A stretch of 64,000 bases of DNA from X23 sp050251575 (GTDB lineage: Bacteria; Bacillota; Clostridia; SK-Y3): assembly GCA_050251575.1 (NCBI GenBank), contig JBFWMP010000001.1, positions 16,858 to 80,857 of the forward strand. Direction: 5' to 3'. Below the pieces are notes generated by a model. The model was not told the origin of the DNA. It saw only the letters and a program-made list of their open reading frames with translations, and searched no databases. This document shows, one piece after another, positions 45,366 to 55,168 of the stretch; positions within the stretch are counted from its first letter, which is position 1, and each line of letters begins with the position of its first letter. A program made the translations under genes and the position numbers.

Positions 45366-45513
45366 ATTTTGCGTTGGTTGTATCGGTTGTCATCGGTTGC
45401 ATTGGTTGTCATCCTGAGCGTATGCGAAGGATCTTATGTTTTAAAACTCAAGATTCTTCACTGCGTTCAGAATGACAGATAACGTCACAATATTCTACTA
45501 ATACGCAAAAATT
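45366..45513. repeat. Palindromic element, copy 4 (short), within an outer inverted repeat
   Basis: The core TCATCCTGAGCGTATGCGAA (from 45409) faces CTTCACTGCGTTCAGAATGA (to about 45475); the long terminal arms of copies 1 and 3 are missing. Outer arms AATTTTGCGT (about 45366-45375) and ACGCAAAAATT (45503-45513) enclose it, with further weak pairing outward. The left flank holds four GGTTG repeats. Confidence 0.65.
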
Positions 45514-45523
45514 ACAATACATT

Positions 45524-46552
45524 TCAAAACGCATGCTCACCTAACTTTAAGTTAGGAACTGCATTTAAGTCTAGCCCGGCACATCTGTCGGACATATATT
45601 CATAATAGGCCGCACAAGCAATCATTGCAGCATTATCAGTGCAAAGTATGGGTGATGGATAGCAAACCTTGATATTCTCTTTTTCTGCCTTTTCCATTAA
45701 CAACTGTCTGAGTGCACTATTCGCAGCGACTCCTCCGGCCAACGCAATCGTATTCACACACTTGTTTTTTGCAGCTGCCAGCGTTTTATCTGTCAATACC
45801 TCTACCACAGCGTTCTGAAAACTTGCTGCGACATCCGCCTTATTATACTCCTCACCTTTTTGCTCCAATTTATGAATATAGTTCAATACCGCAGTTTTTA
45901 CACCACTAAAACTGAAATCCAAGCTTCCATCTTCAAAACTGACACGCGGAAAACGAATCGCATCCTTGTTCCCTTGCTTTGCAAGTTTATCTATCAAGGG
46001 TCCACCAGGGTATCCTAAGCCGATTACCCTGGCAACCTTGTCAAACGCTTCCCCTGCAGCATCATCCCTGGTTTTCCCTAATATCTCAAAAGTATTATAA
46101 TCTTTTACATAGACAATATGGCTGTGTCCTCCTGAAGCTACAAGGCACAAATAAGGAGGCTGCAAATCTTCATGCTCTAAATAGTTTGCCGCGATATGCC
46201 CTTCAATATGATGAACACCCACCAAGGGTTTATTTAAAGCAAAGGATAAGGCTTTAGCAGTCGATACTCCGACAAGAAGTGCACCAACCAATCCCGGTCC
46301 ATAAGTAACTCCGATAATATCAATGTCCTTAAAAGAAACTCCTGCTTTATCTAAGGCTTCCTGGATAACTGCATTAATCATCTCAATATGTTTTCTGGAT
46401 GCAATCTCCGGAACAACACCACCATACCTCTGATGTAAATCAATCTGCGAAGAAATAACATTAGACAAAACTTTTCTCCCACCTGTTACTACCGCGGCTG
46501 AAGTTTCATCACATGAAGTTTCTATCCCCAATATCACACATTCTTTTTTCAT
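45524..46552 (-). CDS. tsaD: tRNA t6A37 threonylcarbamoyltransferase TsaD
   Basis: Catalytic subunit that transfers threonylcarbamoyl to A37 of tRNA. 342 residues from ATG 46552 (9 bases after AAAGG). The iron/zinc ligands His115 and His119 are in HHIEGH, and a conserved Asp is in [26 protein letters not shown] and [12 protein letters not shown] are ASKHA nucleotide-site signatures. The stop of the Lon-like gene lies within its ribosome site region, so the two are coupled. Confidence 0.97.
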   Translation of the reverse strand: MKKECVILGIETSCDETSAAVVTGGRKVLSNVISSQIDLHQRYGGVVPEIASRKHIEMINAVIQEALDKAGVSFKDIDIIGVTYGPGLVGALLVGVSTAKALSFALNKPLVGVHHIEGHIAANYLEHEDLQPPYLCLVASGGHSHIVYVKDYNTFEILGKTRDDAAGEAFDKVARVIGLGYPGGPLIDKLAKQGNKDAIRFPRVSFEDGSLDFSFSGVKTAVLNYIHKLEQKGEEYNKADVAASFQNAVVEVLTDKTLAAAKNKCVNTIALAGGVAANSALRQLLMEKAEKENIKVCYPSPILCTDNAAMIACAAYYEYMSDRCAGLDLNAVPNLKLGEHAF

Positions 46553-46557
46553 TTGCA

Positions 46558-48969
46558 TCATCCTTTATTAAACTTTGCTGTACACTCGGCAAAGCTCTTC
46601 AATTTTTCATACACCCTATGATTCACAGAATCTTTCGGATATTTCCCATCTTGATTCTTTACACCTGCTTCAAATCCTGTAAGAATCTTTATTCCTTCAT
46701 CTATCGTTTTAATGGGATATATATGAAATAACCCATTTTTTACAGCTAAAAGAACTTCTTCCTTAAGCAAGAGGTTTTTTATATTCTGAAACGGGATCAT
46801 GACTCCTTGCTCACCGGTTAATTTCTTGCATTTGCATAATTCAAAGAAACCTTCAATCTTTTGATTTACTCCCCCAATGGGTTGTATTTCTCCTTTTTGA
46901 TTGACTGACCCCGTTACTGCAATCCCTTGTTTTATAGGAAGTTCAGATAAGCTGGATAGTAATGCATATAACTCAGTACTGGATGCACTATCCCCATCTA
47001 CCCCACTGTAAAGCTGTTCAAAGCATATGCTTGCCGTAAGGGCAAGCGGCATTTCCTGTGCATATTTCTGCCCTATATATCCTGATAATATCATTACTCC
47101 CTTGCTATGAGATGTACCACTCATTTCTATCTCACGTTCAATATTCACGATTCCGCTTTTTCCAATATAAGTTGCAGCTGTAATTCTTGACGGCTTGCCA
47201 AACGAGTAATCTCCCATATCCAATACCGAAAGACCATTAATCTGCCCAACAACACTTCCGGTAACATCGACCATGATCGTTCCTTCATCCATCAACTTAA
47301 GAAGCTTCTCATCATATTTATTAGATCTACGTTCCTTTTCCATGACTGCCTTATCTACGTGTCTTGAAGTAACGATACTGCTTCCCTCGATTGTTGCCCA
47401 CGCAGAAGACTCTGCCAGTATTTCCACGATATCATTAAAGCGTGTGCTTAGTTTAGTATGATCTTCTACCAAACGTGAACTGTAGCCAATAATCTTTACC
47501 ACTGATGTCTTATCAAACGGAAGCACTCCTTCCCTTTTACAGAAGGAGTTGATGAATTGCGCATATTTTAAAATGTTTTCAGTATTCTTTTCCATTTCTT
47601 CATCAAAATCAGCTTTAATTTTAAAAAGCTTTTTAAAATCCTTATCATGTTGTAAAAGCAAGTGATAAAGCTCAGAGTTCCCTACCATCAGCACTTTAAT
47701 ATTTAAAGGAATGGCTTCAGGGCGCAGTGTAGATACCACTGCAAGCCCTAAATGCTCTTGCATATTTTCTATGGTAATCTTCTTAGTTCGTAGTGCTCTT
47801 TTTAATGCTTCCCACGAATGTACATTTTTCAGCAAGTCATCTGCTTGCAAAATCAAATATCCCCCATTTGCCTGATGCAGCAAACCGGGCTTTATCATCG
47901 TATGATTTGTAATTATTGATCCATGCTCCGACTCATATTCGACCCGTCCTATCAGATTATAATAAGAAGGATTAAAGTCAACGATAACCGGCGCACCTTT
48001 AATATTACTATTATCTATAATCAGGTTTACCTGATATTTTTCATCCAAACCCTTTTCTTCGGGTGCTGCAGAAGGAACAAGTACAATCTGAGATTGCTCT
48101 TCACTTGGTTCTTCATCGATAAAATCTCCTAAATTGTCTAAAATATCATCTTGTATTTTTTTTAGATATTCCTGTACCGTTTCATAGTTTTTATACTTTT
48201 CCTGCAAGTCATTGATATGCATACCTACTGCAAATAATGCAATCTTATGCTCCCACTCGCTAACTTTTTCTTCGGCCTCTTTCTCGGTGTTCTTAACCGC
48301 TCTGATAATATCCAACAACTCCAATTGAAGCTTCTGGGACCTCTCCCGGATTATCATCTTTTCTTTTTCCTCAAGCCCTGCATATTCTTCTTCCGTGAGT
48401 GTCTTTCCTTCTATTATTGGCAAAAAATATACCCCTGCATTGGTTACACTTACCTTAAAGCCTTTTTCTATCGCACCTCCATCCAGCTGTTCCAACAGCA
48501 AATCTCTTCTGCTTTGGAATTCTTTGATAATCATCGTTTTTTCTTTTTCATATTCACTGCTGCTAAAAGCTTTCGGTATCTCACTTTTAATAATAGAAAC
48601 AAACTGCTCCATATCCCGTTTAAAATCTTTTCCCATTCCTGCCGGCAAATTGACGGCAATAGGATAGGCAGGCTTATCAAAGTTATATAAGTAACACCAA
48701 TCATCCGGTATATTTTCCTTGGCAGCAAGCTTCTTGACATAGGTCTCTGCATAACTGGTTTTTCCCGTACCTGTTAGACCGGATAGATAAATGTTATAAC
48801 CTCTTATCTTGATTTTCAACCCGAATTCTATTGCATTTACTGCTCTCTCCTGCCCAATAATATCATAAAGAGGGTCTAACTCTTCTGTGGTATGAAAAGG
48901 AAGCTGCTCTATACTTATATCATTGTTGAGCTGCTCATAGGACATTTCATAAGATTTTTTATTTTTCAT
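46558..48969 (-). CDS. Lon-family ATP-dependent protease (AAA_32 type)
   Basis: 803 residues. N-terminal ATPase with Walker [11 protein letters not shown] near 64-73. A long helical insertion (about 165-290) lies within the AAA region, and the C-terminal Lon protease domain has the Ser-Lys dyad: Ser in DGDSASSTE and Lys in [10 protein letters not shown]. It lacks the Lon N-terminal substrate domain. This is the putative Lon-like family (AAA_32) common in Clostridia and Proteobacteria. Sitting between rimI and tsaD, it belongs to the tsaC-ywlE-rimI-lon-tsaD run. Confidence 0.9.
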   Translation of the reverse strand: MKNKKSYEMSYEQLNNDISIEQLPFHTTEELDPLYDIIGQERAVNAIEFGLKIKIRGYNIYLSGLTGTGKTSYAETYVKKLAAKENIPDDWCYLYNFDKPAYPIAVNLPAGMGKDFKRDMEQFVSIIKSEIPKAFSSSEYEKEKTMIIKEFQSRRDLLLEQLDGGAIEKGFKVSVTNAGVYFLPIIEGKTLTEEEYAGLEEKEKMIIRERSQKLQLELLDIIRAVKNTEKEAEEKVSEWEHKIALFAVGMHINDLQEKYKNYETVQEYLKKIQDDILDNLGDFIDEEPSEEQSQIVLVPSAAPEEKGLDEKYQVNLIIDNSNIKGAPVIVDFNPSYYNLIGRVEYESEHGSIITNHTMIKPGLLHQANGGYLILQADDLLKNVHSWEALKRALRTKKITIENMQEHLGLAVVSTLRPEAIPLNIKVLMVGNSELYHLLLQHDKDFKKLFKIKADFDEEMEKNTENILKYAQFINSFCKREGVLPFDKTSVVKIIGYSSRLVEDHTKLSTRFNDIVEILAESSAWATIEGSSIVTSRHVDKAVMEKERRSNKYDEKLLKLMDEGTIMVDVTGSVVGQINGLSVLDMGDYSFGKPSRITAATYIGKSGIVNIEREIEMSGTSHSKGVMILSGYIGQKYAQEMPLALTASICFEQLYSGVDGDSASSTELYALLSSLSELPIKQGIAVTGSVNQKGEIQPIGGVNQKIEGFFELCKCKKLTGEQGVMIPFQNIKNLLLKEEVLLAVKNGLFHIYPIKTIDEGIKILTGFEAGVKNQDGKYPKDSVNHRVYEKLKSFAECTAKFNKG

Positions 48970-48984
48970 TGATTTTCCCCCTAT

Positions 48985-49428
48985 TCAAATGCTAAGTGTC
49001 ATCAATAATGCATCTTCATGGTTGTCTGCGTAATATCCTTTCCTTTTTCCAACCACTTGAAAGCCATATTTTTCATAAAGTCTTTGTGCTGCTGTATTAC
49101 TTTCCCTTACTTCCAGCATTAAGCTTTCAATCTCTTTCGCTCTTGCAACAACAACCAACGCTTCTAGTATAGAACTAGCTACCTGCATTCTCCTAAACTC
49201 AGGATGAACGGCAATGTTAGTAATGTGTCCCTCTTCAAATACCTTCCACATGCCTCCATAGCCTACTATCATTTCATCATATTTGGCTATAACGTAAAGA
49301 GCGTGCTTATTATTTGTGATTTCCTGTTCAAAGGAATACCTCGTCCAGGGTATACTAAAGCTTAAATGCTCTATCTCCATAACACTGTCAATATCCTGCT
49401 GGTTCATCAGCATGACTTTTATCTGCAT
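48985..49428 (-). CDS. rimI: Ribosomal-protein-alanine N-acetyltransferase-like GNAT protein
   Basis: 147 residues from ATG 49428 (AAGGG upstream). GNAT fold with the acetyl-CoA loop HPEFRRMQVASSILEAL and SLMLEVRESNTAAQRLYEKYGF, the RimI hallmark. It would acetylate the N-terminus of S18 (encoded at 36.1 kb) if it keeps the E. coli role. rimI next to tsa genes is a widely conserved arrangement. Confidence 0.9.
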   Translation of the reverse strand: MQIKVMLMNQQDIDSVMEIEHLSFSIPWTRYSFEQEITNNKHALYVIAKYDEMIVGYGGMWKVFEEGHITNIAVHPEFRRMQVASSILEALVVVARAKEIESLMLEVRESNTAAQRLYEKYGFQVVGKRKGYYADNHEDALLMTLSI

Positions 49429-49441
49429 ATTATCCCTTCTT

Positions 49442-49915
49442 CTATCTCTCTTCATTCTCTAGTATCTTTTTAAGTGCATAGAATATTTCATCTGAACATA
49501 AACGATAGCTATCAACAGATAATCCGAAAGGATCGCTGATATCCATATCATCCATATCACCTACACCATATGCATATTCTTTGAGAGCAAATATCTTATT
49601 CTCTGCTTGAGGATGCATCCTTAGTAATACTTGCTTGTGATTCCTAGTCATTGTAAGAATAATATCTGCCTGCTCAATGAGACTTTCTGTAACCTGCCGG
49701 GACTGATGCTGTGTTAAGTCTATTCCCCTTTCACTCATCACCGAAACAGCTTGTTCACTTGCACTCGAAGGATAAAAAACAGATACTCCTGCTGAGGATA
49801 CTTGTATACCCTGCAGTCCTTTCTCCTCTAACATTTTCTTAAATATTGCTTCTGCCATGCTGCTCCGACAAGTATTACCGGTGCAGACGAACAGTATTTT
49901 ATTAATCTGATTCAT
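49442..49915 (-). CDS. ywlE: Low-molecular-weight protein arginine/tyrosine phosphatase
   Basis: 157 residues from ATG 49915 (7 bases after AAAGGTG). The P-loop is VCTGNTCRSS with the nucleophile Cys11 and Arg17. The general acid Asp is in DISDPFG. The Thr between Asn and Cys in CTGNTC is the residue that gives Bacillus YwlE its phosphoarginine preference, so McsB antagonism is possible. It lies between tsaC and rimI. Confidence 0.9.
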   Translation of the reverse strand: MNQINKILFVCTGNTCRSSMAEAIFKKMLEEKGLQGIQVSSAGVSVFYPSSASEQAVSVMSERGIDLTQHQSRQVTESLIEQADIILTMTRNHKQVLLRMHPQAENKIFALKEYAYGVGDMDDMDISDPFGLSVDSYRLCSDEIFYALKKILENEER

Positions 49916-49939
49916 AAGCATTCACCTTTCAGAAAATCA

Positions 49940-50048
49940 ATGTCCCAGCTCTTAGTTCCAAGCTCTTAGTTCCAAGCTCTTAGCTCTTAGCTCCTAGCTC
50001 CTAGCTCCCAGCTCCTAGCTCCTAGCTCCCAGCTCCTAGCTCCCAGCT
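49940..50048 (-). repeat. CTAGGAG heptad array between tsaC and ywlE
   Basis: About 15 units with 7-base period, plus-strand variants CTCTTAG, TTCCAAG, CTCCTAG and CTCCCAG. They run from the start of the gap right up to the tsaC stop. In the transcript each CTAGGAG or CTGGGAG unit looks like a ribosome-site core. Confidence 0.9.
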
Positions 50049-51107
50049 CTACACCCGTATAATATTATACCCTGCCGCCTTATTCAATCTATTCGTAATT
50101 GCCATTCCAATGCCCTGATCACTAACCGATTGCACATAGATAATGTCAACACCCAATTCATCAAATCGCCGCAAAGTACAAAATAAGTTTGCAGCAATAG
50201 ATTGAGGATACTTTTCACTTCCAACTGAAAGCACATAATCAGCATTATACAATAACGCCGTCTCATCCAAAGCCATGATTCCTGTCTTTAATCCTTTAGT
50301 ACGTTCTTCCTGCGACATTTGATTAATTACTTCTACTGCCGTATCTTGATTTCCCTCAATGATAATTACCCGGGCATTAGGTGCATAGTGCTTGTACTTC
50401 ATTCCGGGTGAACGAGGAATGGTACTGTCTAATGATTGTTTAATGCCGGCAGCCTCCACATGTATTTCTCCGAGAACTTTTCTGAGTTGCTCAACCGTAA
50501 TACCTCCCGGCCTTAATAGTATAGGAACCTCCTCACTAATATCAACAACCGTCGACTCCAATCCCACTTGGGCTGGTCCTCCGTCTATAATCACATCAAC
50601 CTTTCCATACAAATCATCTATAACATGCTGAGCTATTGTTGGGCTTGGCTTTCCAGAAGTATTTGCACTTGGGGCAGCTATAGGTATCCCTGCTGCCTCT
50701 ATCAGGCTGCACGCTAAAGGATGTGCCGGAAATCGAACTGCTACAGTATCCAATCCTGCTGTAATCATTTGAGGCACGATAATCGACTTCTTCATCACTA
50801 TAGTAAGCGGACCAGGCCAAAAAGCTTCTGCCAGCTTATCTAGAGAACTAGATGTTCCCTGTATCAATCTATATATTTCTTCTAAACTGGCTATATGTAT
50901 TATAAGTGGATTATCAGCTGGGCGGCCTTTTGCTTTAAATATCTTATGTATTGCTTGCTCATTTAATGCATTAGCACCCAAACCATAAACCGTTTCAGTT
51001 GGGAAAGCCACTGTCCCATTATCCCTCAAGACTTTTGCCGCATATTCAATCTTATCCATTTCCAACTCTAATTCATTTATCTTCAGTATCTCTGTCTTCA
51101 AAACCAT
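50049..51107 (-). CDS. tsaC: L-threonylcarbamoyladenylate synthase (long, with Sua5 domain)
   Basis: Makes threonylcarbamoyl-AMP from threonine, bicarbonate and ATP, the first t6A step. About 352 residues: YrdC domain (to about 205; GTVAFPTETVYGLGANAL, KGRPADNPLIIHI and SANTSGKPSPT) then a Sua5 domain. The start could be ATG 51107 (2 bases after GGAG) or TTG 51101 (8 bases after it). It begins the tsaC-ywlE-rimI-lon-tsaD series; tsaB and tsaE are at 22-23 kb. Confidence 0.95.
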   Translation of the reverse strand: MVLKTEILKINELELEMDKIEYAAKVLRDNGTVAFPTETVYGLGANALNEQAIHKIFKAKGRPADNPLIIHIASLEEIYRLIQGTSSSLDKLAEAFWPGPLTIVMKKSIIVPQMITAGLDTVAVRFPAHPLACSLIEAAGIPIAAPSANTSGKPSPTIAQHVIDDLYGKVDVIIDGGPAQVGLESTVVDISEEVPILLRPGGITVEQLRKVLGEIHVEAAGIKQSLDSTIPRSPGMKYKHYAPNARVIIIEGNQDTAVEVINQMSQEERTKGLKTGIMALDETALLYNADYVLSVGSEKYPQSIAANLFCTLRRFDELGVDIIYVQSVSDQGIGMAITNRLNKAAGYNIIRV

Positions 51108-51124
51108 CACTCCAAATTTCAGTT

Positions 51125-51204
51125 CTTATCTCCCAGCCTCTGATTGCTAGCTACCCAGCTCCTGACTCCCAGCTCCCAGCTCCTAGCTCCTAGCTCCCAG
51201 CTAT
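51125..51204 (-). repeat. CTAGGAG heptad array between ZIP and tsaC genes
   Basis: About ten degenerate 7-base units on the plus strand (CTCCCAG, CTCCTAG, CTCCTGA, CTACCCA). They cover the gap from the ZIP stop to near the tsaC start. This is the third large member of the same family in the window. Confidence 0.85.
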
Positions 51205-51208
51205 TATA

Positions 51209-51955
51209 TTAATGTGTTCCTACAGAAACTATTATCCCTATTATTATACCCAATATATTTCCTATTGTCGACAACCTTCCTTTATAGATATTTTTCGACT
51301 CCGGAATCAAATCTCCACAAACAATATATAGCATGGCACCACCGGCAAAACCAAGACAAACTGCAATTACTTCTTGTGATATTTCCCCAAGTATTGCGCC
51401 AATAAATGCCCCTACTCCCATTGGAATACCCGCACAAACAGTATAAAGTAAAACCTTTATGTTTCCCATTCCTCCTGCTTTCATAGGCAGTGCCACTGCA
51501 AGCCCTTCCGGGATATTATGTATTGCAATGACCATTGTAAGGCTCATCCCAAGTCTTGCTGATGCATCAAAACCCGAACCAATTGCCACACCTTCAGGGA
51601 AATTATGCAAGGCAATTCCAACTATCATTAGTATTCCTACCCTCAACAATCTACTGTTAACAACTCTTACTCTTTTCTCAGGCTTCCATATCCTGATGCA
51701 ATTATCAAGATAAACAATAGTAATGACACCTATGATAACTCCTATCAGTGTCCATTCAAGACCACCCAATTCAAACGCATGAGGCAGCAAATCGAAACAA
51801 ACAACTGCTGTCATTAAACCTGCAGAAAACTCCAAAACAAAACTCATAAAACGATTATTCCTTTTATTTACAAAGAACGCACCTACCCCTCCTATTCCCG
51901 TTCCTATCATACCTGCTGCAAACCCTACCATAGTAATCATTAATAAGCGTTCCAT
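51209..51955 (-). CDS. ZIP-family metal transporter
   Basis: 248 residues with about eight membrane segments. The metal-site helices are intact: HNFPEGVAIG and HNIPEGLAVALP. The family imports zinc, iron or manganese into the cytoplasm. The size and the pair of HN(F/I)PEG motifs match the ZupT/GufA branch. It is the first gene on this strand after the HD-GYP divergent gap. No metal-responsive operator was recognised. Confidence 0.88.
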   Translation of the reverse strand: MERLLMITMVGFAAGMIGTGIGGVGAFFVNKRNNRFMSFVLEFSAGLMTAVVCFDLLPHAFELGGLEWTLIGVIIGVITIVYLDNCIRIWKPEKRVRVVNSRLLRVGILMIVGIALHNFPEGVAIGSGFDASARLGMSLTMVIAIHNIPEGLAVALPMKAGGMGNIKVLLYTVCAGIPMGVGAFIGAILGEISQEVIAVCLGFAGGAMLYIVCGDLIPESKNIYKGRLSTIGNILGIIIGIIVSVGTH

Positions 51956-52023
51956 CCTATACCTCCTACTTAAAGAGAATGCCGAGCAATTACACCTGTA
52001 ACATCTTATTCATTTGAAACAGT

Positions 52024-52078
52024 GAATAGAAGAAGTTTTATAGACAATAGCGAATAGGAGAAGTTTTATTTACAATGG
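52024..52078 (+). repeat. Two-copy 28-base tandem repeat
   Basis: GAATAGAAGAAGTTTTAT... and GAATAGGAGAAGTTTTAT... follow each other directly (52024-52051 and 52052-52078) with a few differences. They lie in the 225-base divergent gap between the ZIP and HD-GYP genes. No clear promoter was identified around them. Confidence 0.6.
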
Positions 52079-52180
52079 TTCCTTCATGCTCTATAATATA
52101 ATAAAATATTATTTTCTCGTGCAGGCATAAGGTATGATAATTCTATTGATTTACTTATATTAGTATTGAGGTGATAGATT

Positions 52181-53287
52181 GTGATCAACGGTCCTCGAAA
52201 TACGAAAAATTATAAAGCTAGCAATAAGTTTTATCCCCTGTCAAAAAAACTAGAAATAAGTATTGCTGAAGCATTACCTGGTATGGTCATTGCAGAAACA
52301 CTTACTAATCTCTATGGCGGAGTTATTGTCTATTCAGACACTATAGTAAATAAGCGCCTAATTGATAAATTATCCTGTCTCGGGTTTTCAAAAATATTGA
52401 TTTATGATATGAATACAACTGAAATAGAAGTTAATCAAAACTACTTTTCCAGCTCTTATAATGAAGGAAAATTACTGGTAAAAGACATGATTAAAGATGT
52501 AGGCGACGGCAAACCTGTTGATTTGAAAAAACTAAGAGCTGTATCTACTCTTTTATTAGATCAGATTGATAATAATAGAGCAGTAATTGAAACGATCGGC
52601 CAAGTGAGGCAATCAAATGAATATACATATACGCATTGTCTGAACGTGGCATTACTTTCTTCAATGCTTGGAAGATGGCTTGGATTTGAAGAGATTAAAG
52701 TAAGGCTGCTCACTTATACCGGCTTACTGCATGATATTGGCAAAGCTAAGATCTCTAATACAATCTTGGACAAGCCGGGTCCTTTAACTGCTGCCGAATT
52801 TGAAATAATGAAAACTCATCCGGTTCTAGGCTATAAGCTTATTGAAAAAGTACCTAGCATAAATCCGAATGTAGCTTTAGGAGTCTTGATGCATCACGAA
52901 AGAGAAGATGGCTCCGGTTATCCTTTTGGTGCAAAAGGAAATCAAATTGCTGAATTTGGAAAAATCATTGCTCTTACCGATATCTACGATGCTATGACTT
53001 CCGAAAGAAGCTATAAACCAAGACAGTCTCCCTTTGAAGTTTTTGAAATGTTTGAAAATCACAGTTTTGGTGTTTTAGATCTTAAATATTCCCGAGTACT
53101 TTTGACTAACATCGCCAATTATTATGTCGGAGATTTAGTTCGATTAAATACCAATCAAATTGGAGAAATCATCTATATAAATCCCCATCATATTTCCAAA
53201 CCGCTAATAAGAATCGACAGTACTTATGTAGATCTCTATTTCGAATCCCAAATAAAAATTATAGAACTTATAAAAGAATATGGATGA
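52181..53287 (+). CDS. HD-GYP domain protein, putative cyclic-di-GMP phosphodiesterase
   Basis: 368 residues. The N-terminal region (about 25-120) resembles the DUF3391-like sensor found before HD-GYP domains. The HD-GYP domain has His184-Asp185 (LLHDIGK), HHE at 238-240 and the GYP signature at 246-248 (DGSGYP), then DIYDAMTSERSYK. The catalytic residues are complete. The GTG start is 7 bases after GAGGTG. It is one of the few plus-strand genes and converges on the antiporter gene. Confidence 0.92.
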   Translation: MINGPRNTKNYKASNKFYPLSKKLEISIAEALPGMVIAETLTNLYGGVIVYSDTIVNKRLIDKLSCLGFSKILIYDMNTTEIEVNQNYFSSSYNEGKLLVKDMIKDVGDGKPVDLKKLRAVSTLLLDQIDNNRAVIETIGQVRQSNEYTYTHCLNVALLSSMLGRWLGFEEIKVRLLTYTGLLHDIGKAKISNTILDKPGPLTAAEFEIMKTHPVLGYKLIEKVPSINPNVALGVLMHHEREDGSGYPFGAKGNQIAEFGKIIALTDIYDAMTSERSYKPRQSPFEVFEMFENHSFGVLDLKYSRVLLTNIANYYVGDLVRLNTNQIGEIIYINPHHISKPLIRIDSTYVDLYFESQIKIIELIKEYG

Positions 53288-53331
53288 AAGCATACACAAC
53301 TTATGCAAACTCAAATTTATACGGATTATTG

Positions 53332-54567
53332 CTATGCCTTGCCATTGCTGCCAGCAAGCTTCTCATGCTCTTCCCCTTCTTCATCATCCTCAGGGAACAA
53401 ACTATCTGCTGCCGGCTCACCTTTAAATGCCACTTTTAATAATGCCGGTGTAATAAGTGAGGTCAGAACAATAACAAGTACCATCATAGTAAACAATCTA
53501 GCCTCTATAATTCCCTGTTTTAATCCCACAGATGCGACAATGAGTGCAACCTCTCCCCTGGATGCCATCCCGATCCCAATCTGCATTGACCTTTTCCGGT
53601 TGAATCCCATCAATTTTGCTCCTAGACCACATCCAATAATCTTTCCTAATACTGCAGCTAAAAATACTGCTATCGCAAAAATCAGAATAGGAGCACCTAT
53701 ATTCTTAATCTCTGCACTCATACCTATCCCTACAAAAAATATAGGTGTAAAAATAAGATATGCGGCAACTTCGATTTGGCTTGATATTTTCGTCTTATAT
53801 GATGTAGTAGATAGAATAACCCCTGCCAAATAAGCACCTGTAATCGCAGCTATTTCTGCTTTCTCAGCAAAGTATGCTAAAACCAAACAGATAATAAGTC
53901 CTATAATGGTCATGCTTCCAGATAAATTTAATGTGTACCCATAGTTATTGACAATTTTCTGAAATAAAAATCCAAATACAAATACAACACCAAAGTATAC
54001 AGTAATATTCATAATTGTAGTACCGATACTACTGTTTCCTGTCACCATTCCCAGTAGTAACGCCAGCATGATAATTCCTATTACATCATCAATAATTGCT
54101 GCACCGAGTATTCCTACTCCCTGCTTACTCCTAAGCTGCTTTAGCTCTCTTAATGTTTGAACAGTTATACTTACACTGGTTGCAGTAAGAATCAATCCTA
54201 TAAAAGCTGCTTCTGAAAACTCCCGCACTCCAAACATAAAACACACTGCATATCCTAATGCAAAAGGAACTAATACACCGCCCAATGCAATTACAGTAAA
54301 GGACTTTGCAGATGCTCTCAATTCGCTTACATTTGTCTCGAGCCCCGCAATAAACATCAATAAAATTACACCAAGATCTGAAAAAACATGTAATATTTCA
54401 TTCATATGAAACAGCGCTAATACTGAAGGTCCAATGATAATTCCCATTAGCATCTCACCTAGAACTACAGGCTGGTGAAATTTCTGACTGATATATCCAC
54501 CCACTCTGGCAAATATATATATCAACGCAAGCTGTAATAATATTTCTTTTCCTTCCACAAAAGTCAC
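53332..54567 (-). CDS. CPA2/Kef-type cation:proton antiporter
   Basis: 411 residues with 12-13 membrane segments, lacking the KTN/RCK or TrkA-C nucleotide-binding domains of full Kef proteins. Family motifs include VVLGEMLMGIIIGPSVL, GLILTATSVSITVQTL and IGIGMASRGEVALI. The acidic residue pair for transport is in GAAIIDDVIGII. The cytoplasmic tail is short and acidic (EDDEEGEEHEK). It lies downstream of two PII-like genes on the same strand, which may regulate it. Confidence 0.88.
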   Translation of the reverse strand: MTFVEGKEILLQLALIYIFARVGGYISQKFHQPVVLGEMLMGIIIGPSVLALFHMNEILHVFSDLGVILLMFIAGLETNVSELRASAKSFTVIALGGVLVPFALGYAVCFMFGVREFSEAAFIGLILTATSVSITVQTLRELKQLRSKQGVGILGAAIIDDVIGIIMLALLLGMVTGNSSIGTTIMNITVYFGVVFVFGFLFQKIVNNYGYTLNLSGSMTIIGLIICLVLAYFAEKAEIAAITGAYLAGVILSTTSYKTKISSQIEVAAYLIFTPIFFVGIGMSAEIKNIGAPILIFAIAVFLAAVLGKIIGCGLGAKLMGFNRKRSMQIGIGMASRGEVALIVASVGLKQGIIEARLFTMMVLVIVLTSLITPALLKVAFKGEPAADSLFPEDDEEGEEHEKLAGSNGKA

Positions 54568-54603
54568 CTGATTTCTTATATTTGTTGATCTTTAGTTTGT
54601 TCG

Positions 54604-54654
54604 AGTTCTAACCTTCAGAGGGTGGCTTAACCCCTCCCTCTAAAGATTAGAACT
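54604..54654 (-). terminator. Imperfect hairpin between PII-like genes and antiporter
   Basis: Arms AGTTCTAACCTTCAGAGGG and CCCTCTAAAGATTAGAACT pair with a few mismatches around a loop of about 13 bases. It could terminate or attenuate transcription from the PII-like genes into the antiporter gene, or process the transcript. Confidence 0.5.
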
Positions 54655-54750
54655 TTGTTTATAAAAGCACATAGAAATAGGGCATTCTCTATCTTACACT
54701 GTCCAATAAAGGAACCTTTATACAACACTGTATAACAGAGAAACCCTTTC

Positions 54751-55125
54751 TTACAAGTATTCCTCATTACTTAAGCACCTGTGCAGCTCACCGCCGCGGC
54801 AATCTTCCACCGGTAGAGTAAAAATAATTCCTGAGTGAGGCATCTTCATATTTCCACCCAGAATTTCTTCAATTGCATCCATGGCAGCTAAAACATGCTG
54901 TTCACAATATATAACCGATATTATGGTTTTACTAAAACCAGGATCATTCATTGGTCTGTACATAGAACCTATAGCCGGTCTACTGCTTAGATAACGTGCT
55001 TCGCAATGACTTCCTCCTCCCATCGTATCAACGATAGTCGCTCCCTTAATTCCTATATCTCTTAACTTATTAATAATCTGTTTCACTTTCTTAGTATCGC
55101 TAATAACTGCAAACATTACATACAT
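54751..55125 (-). CDS. PII-like small protein A
   Basis: 124 residues from ATG 55125 (7 bases after GGAGGG). Beta-alpha-beta repeats typical of the PII superfamily: MYVMFAVISDTKKVKQII, IGIKGATIVDTMG, and HSGIIFTLPVEDCRGG at the end, which parallels the GKIFV.PV strand of GlnB. The T-loop-like middle segment lacks the classic GlnB tyrosine region. It is about 35-40 percent similar by eye to the next gene, so the two are tandem paralogues. It probably binds a nucleotide and acts on the downstream antiporter. Confidence 0.7.
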   Translation of the reverse strand: MYVMFAVISDTKKVKQIINKLRDIGIKGATIVDTMGGGSHCEARYLSSRPAIGSMYRPMNDPGFSKTIISVIYCEQHVLAAMDAIEEILGGNMKMPHSGIIFTLPVEDCRGGELHRCLSNEEYL

Positions 55126-55138
55126 CAAACATCCCTCC

Positions 55139-55168
55139 ACGAATTGAGAATTAAAAATTGGCAATTAG
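55139..55168 (+). repeat. GAGAATT-family heptads between the two PII-like genes
   Basis: Four units in phase ending in AATT: ACGAATT, GAGAATT, AAAAATT, GGCAATT. They are a short member of the family with inverted arrays at 57.4 and 57.6 kb. Confidence 0.6.

Larger units (their letters stand above)
44876..45523. other. 650-base gene-free region
   Basis: No coding potential was seen. From left to right: an AT-rich stretch (44940-45060), a DnaA-box-like cluster (45090-45206), a 23-base perfect hairpin (45277-45330), tandem GGTTG repeats of 9 to 10 bases (45371-45411) and copy 4 of the palindromic element (about 45411-45483) with outer arms. The features are listed separately. Confidence 0.7.
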
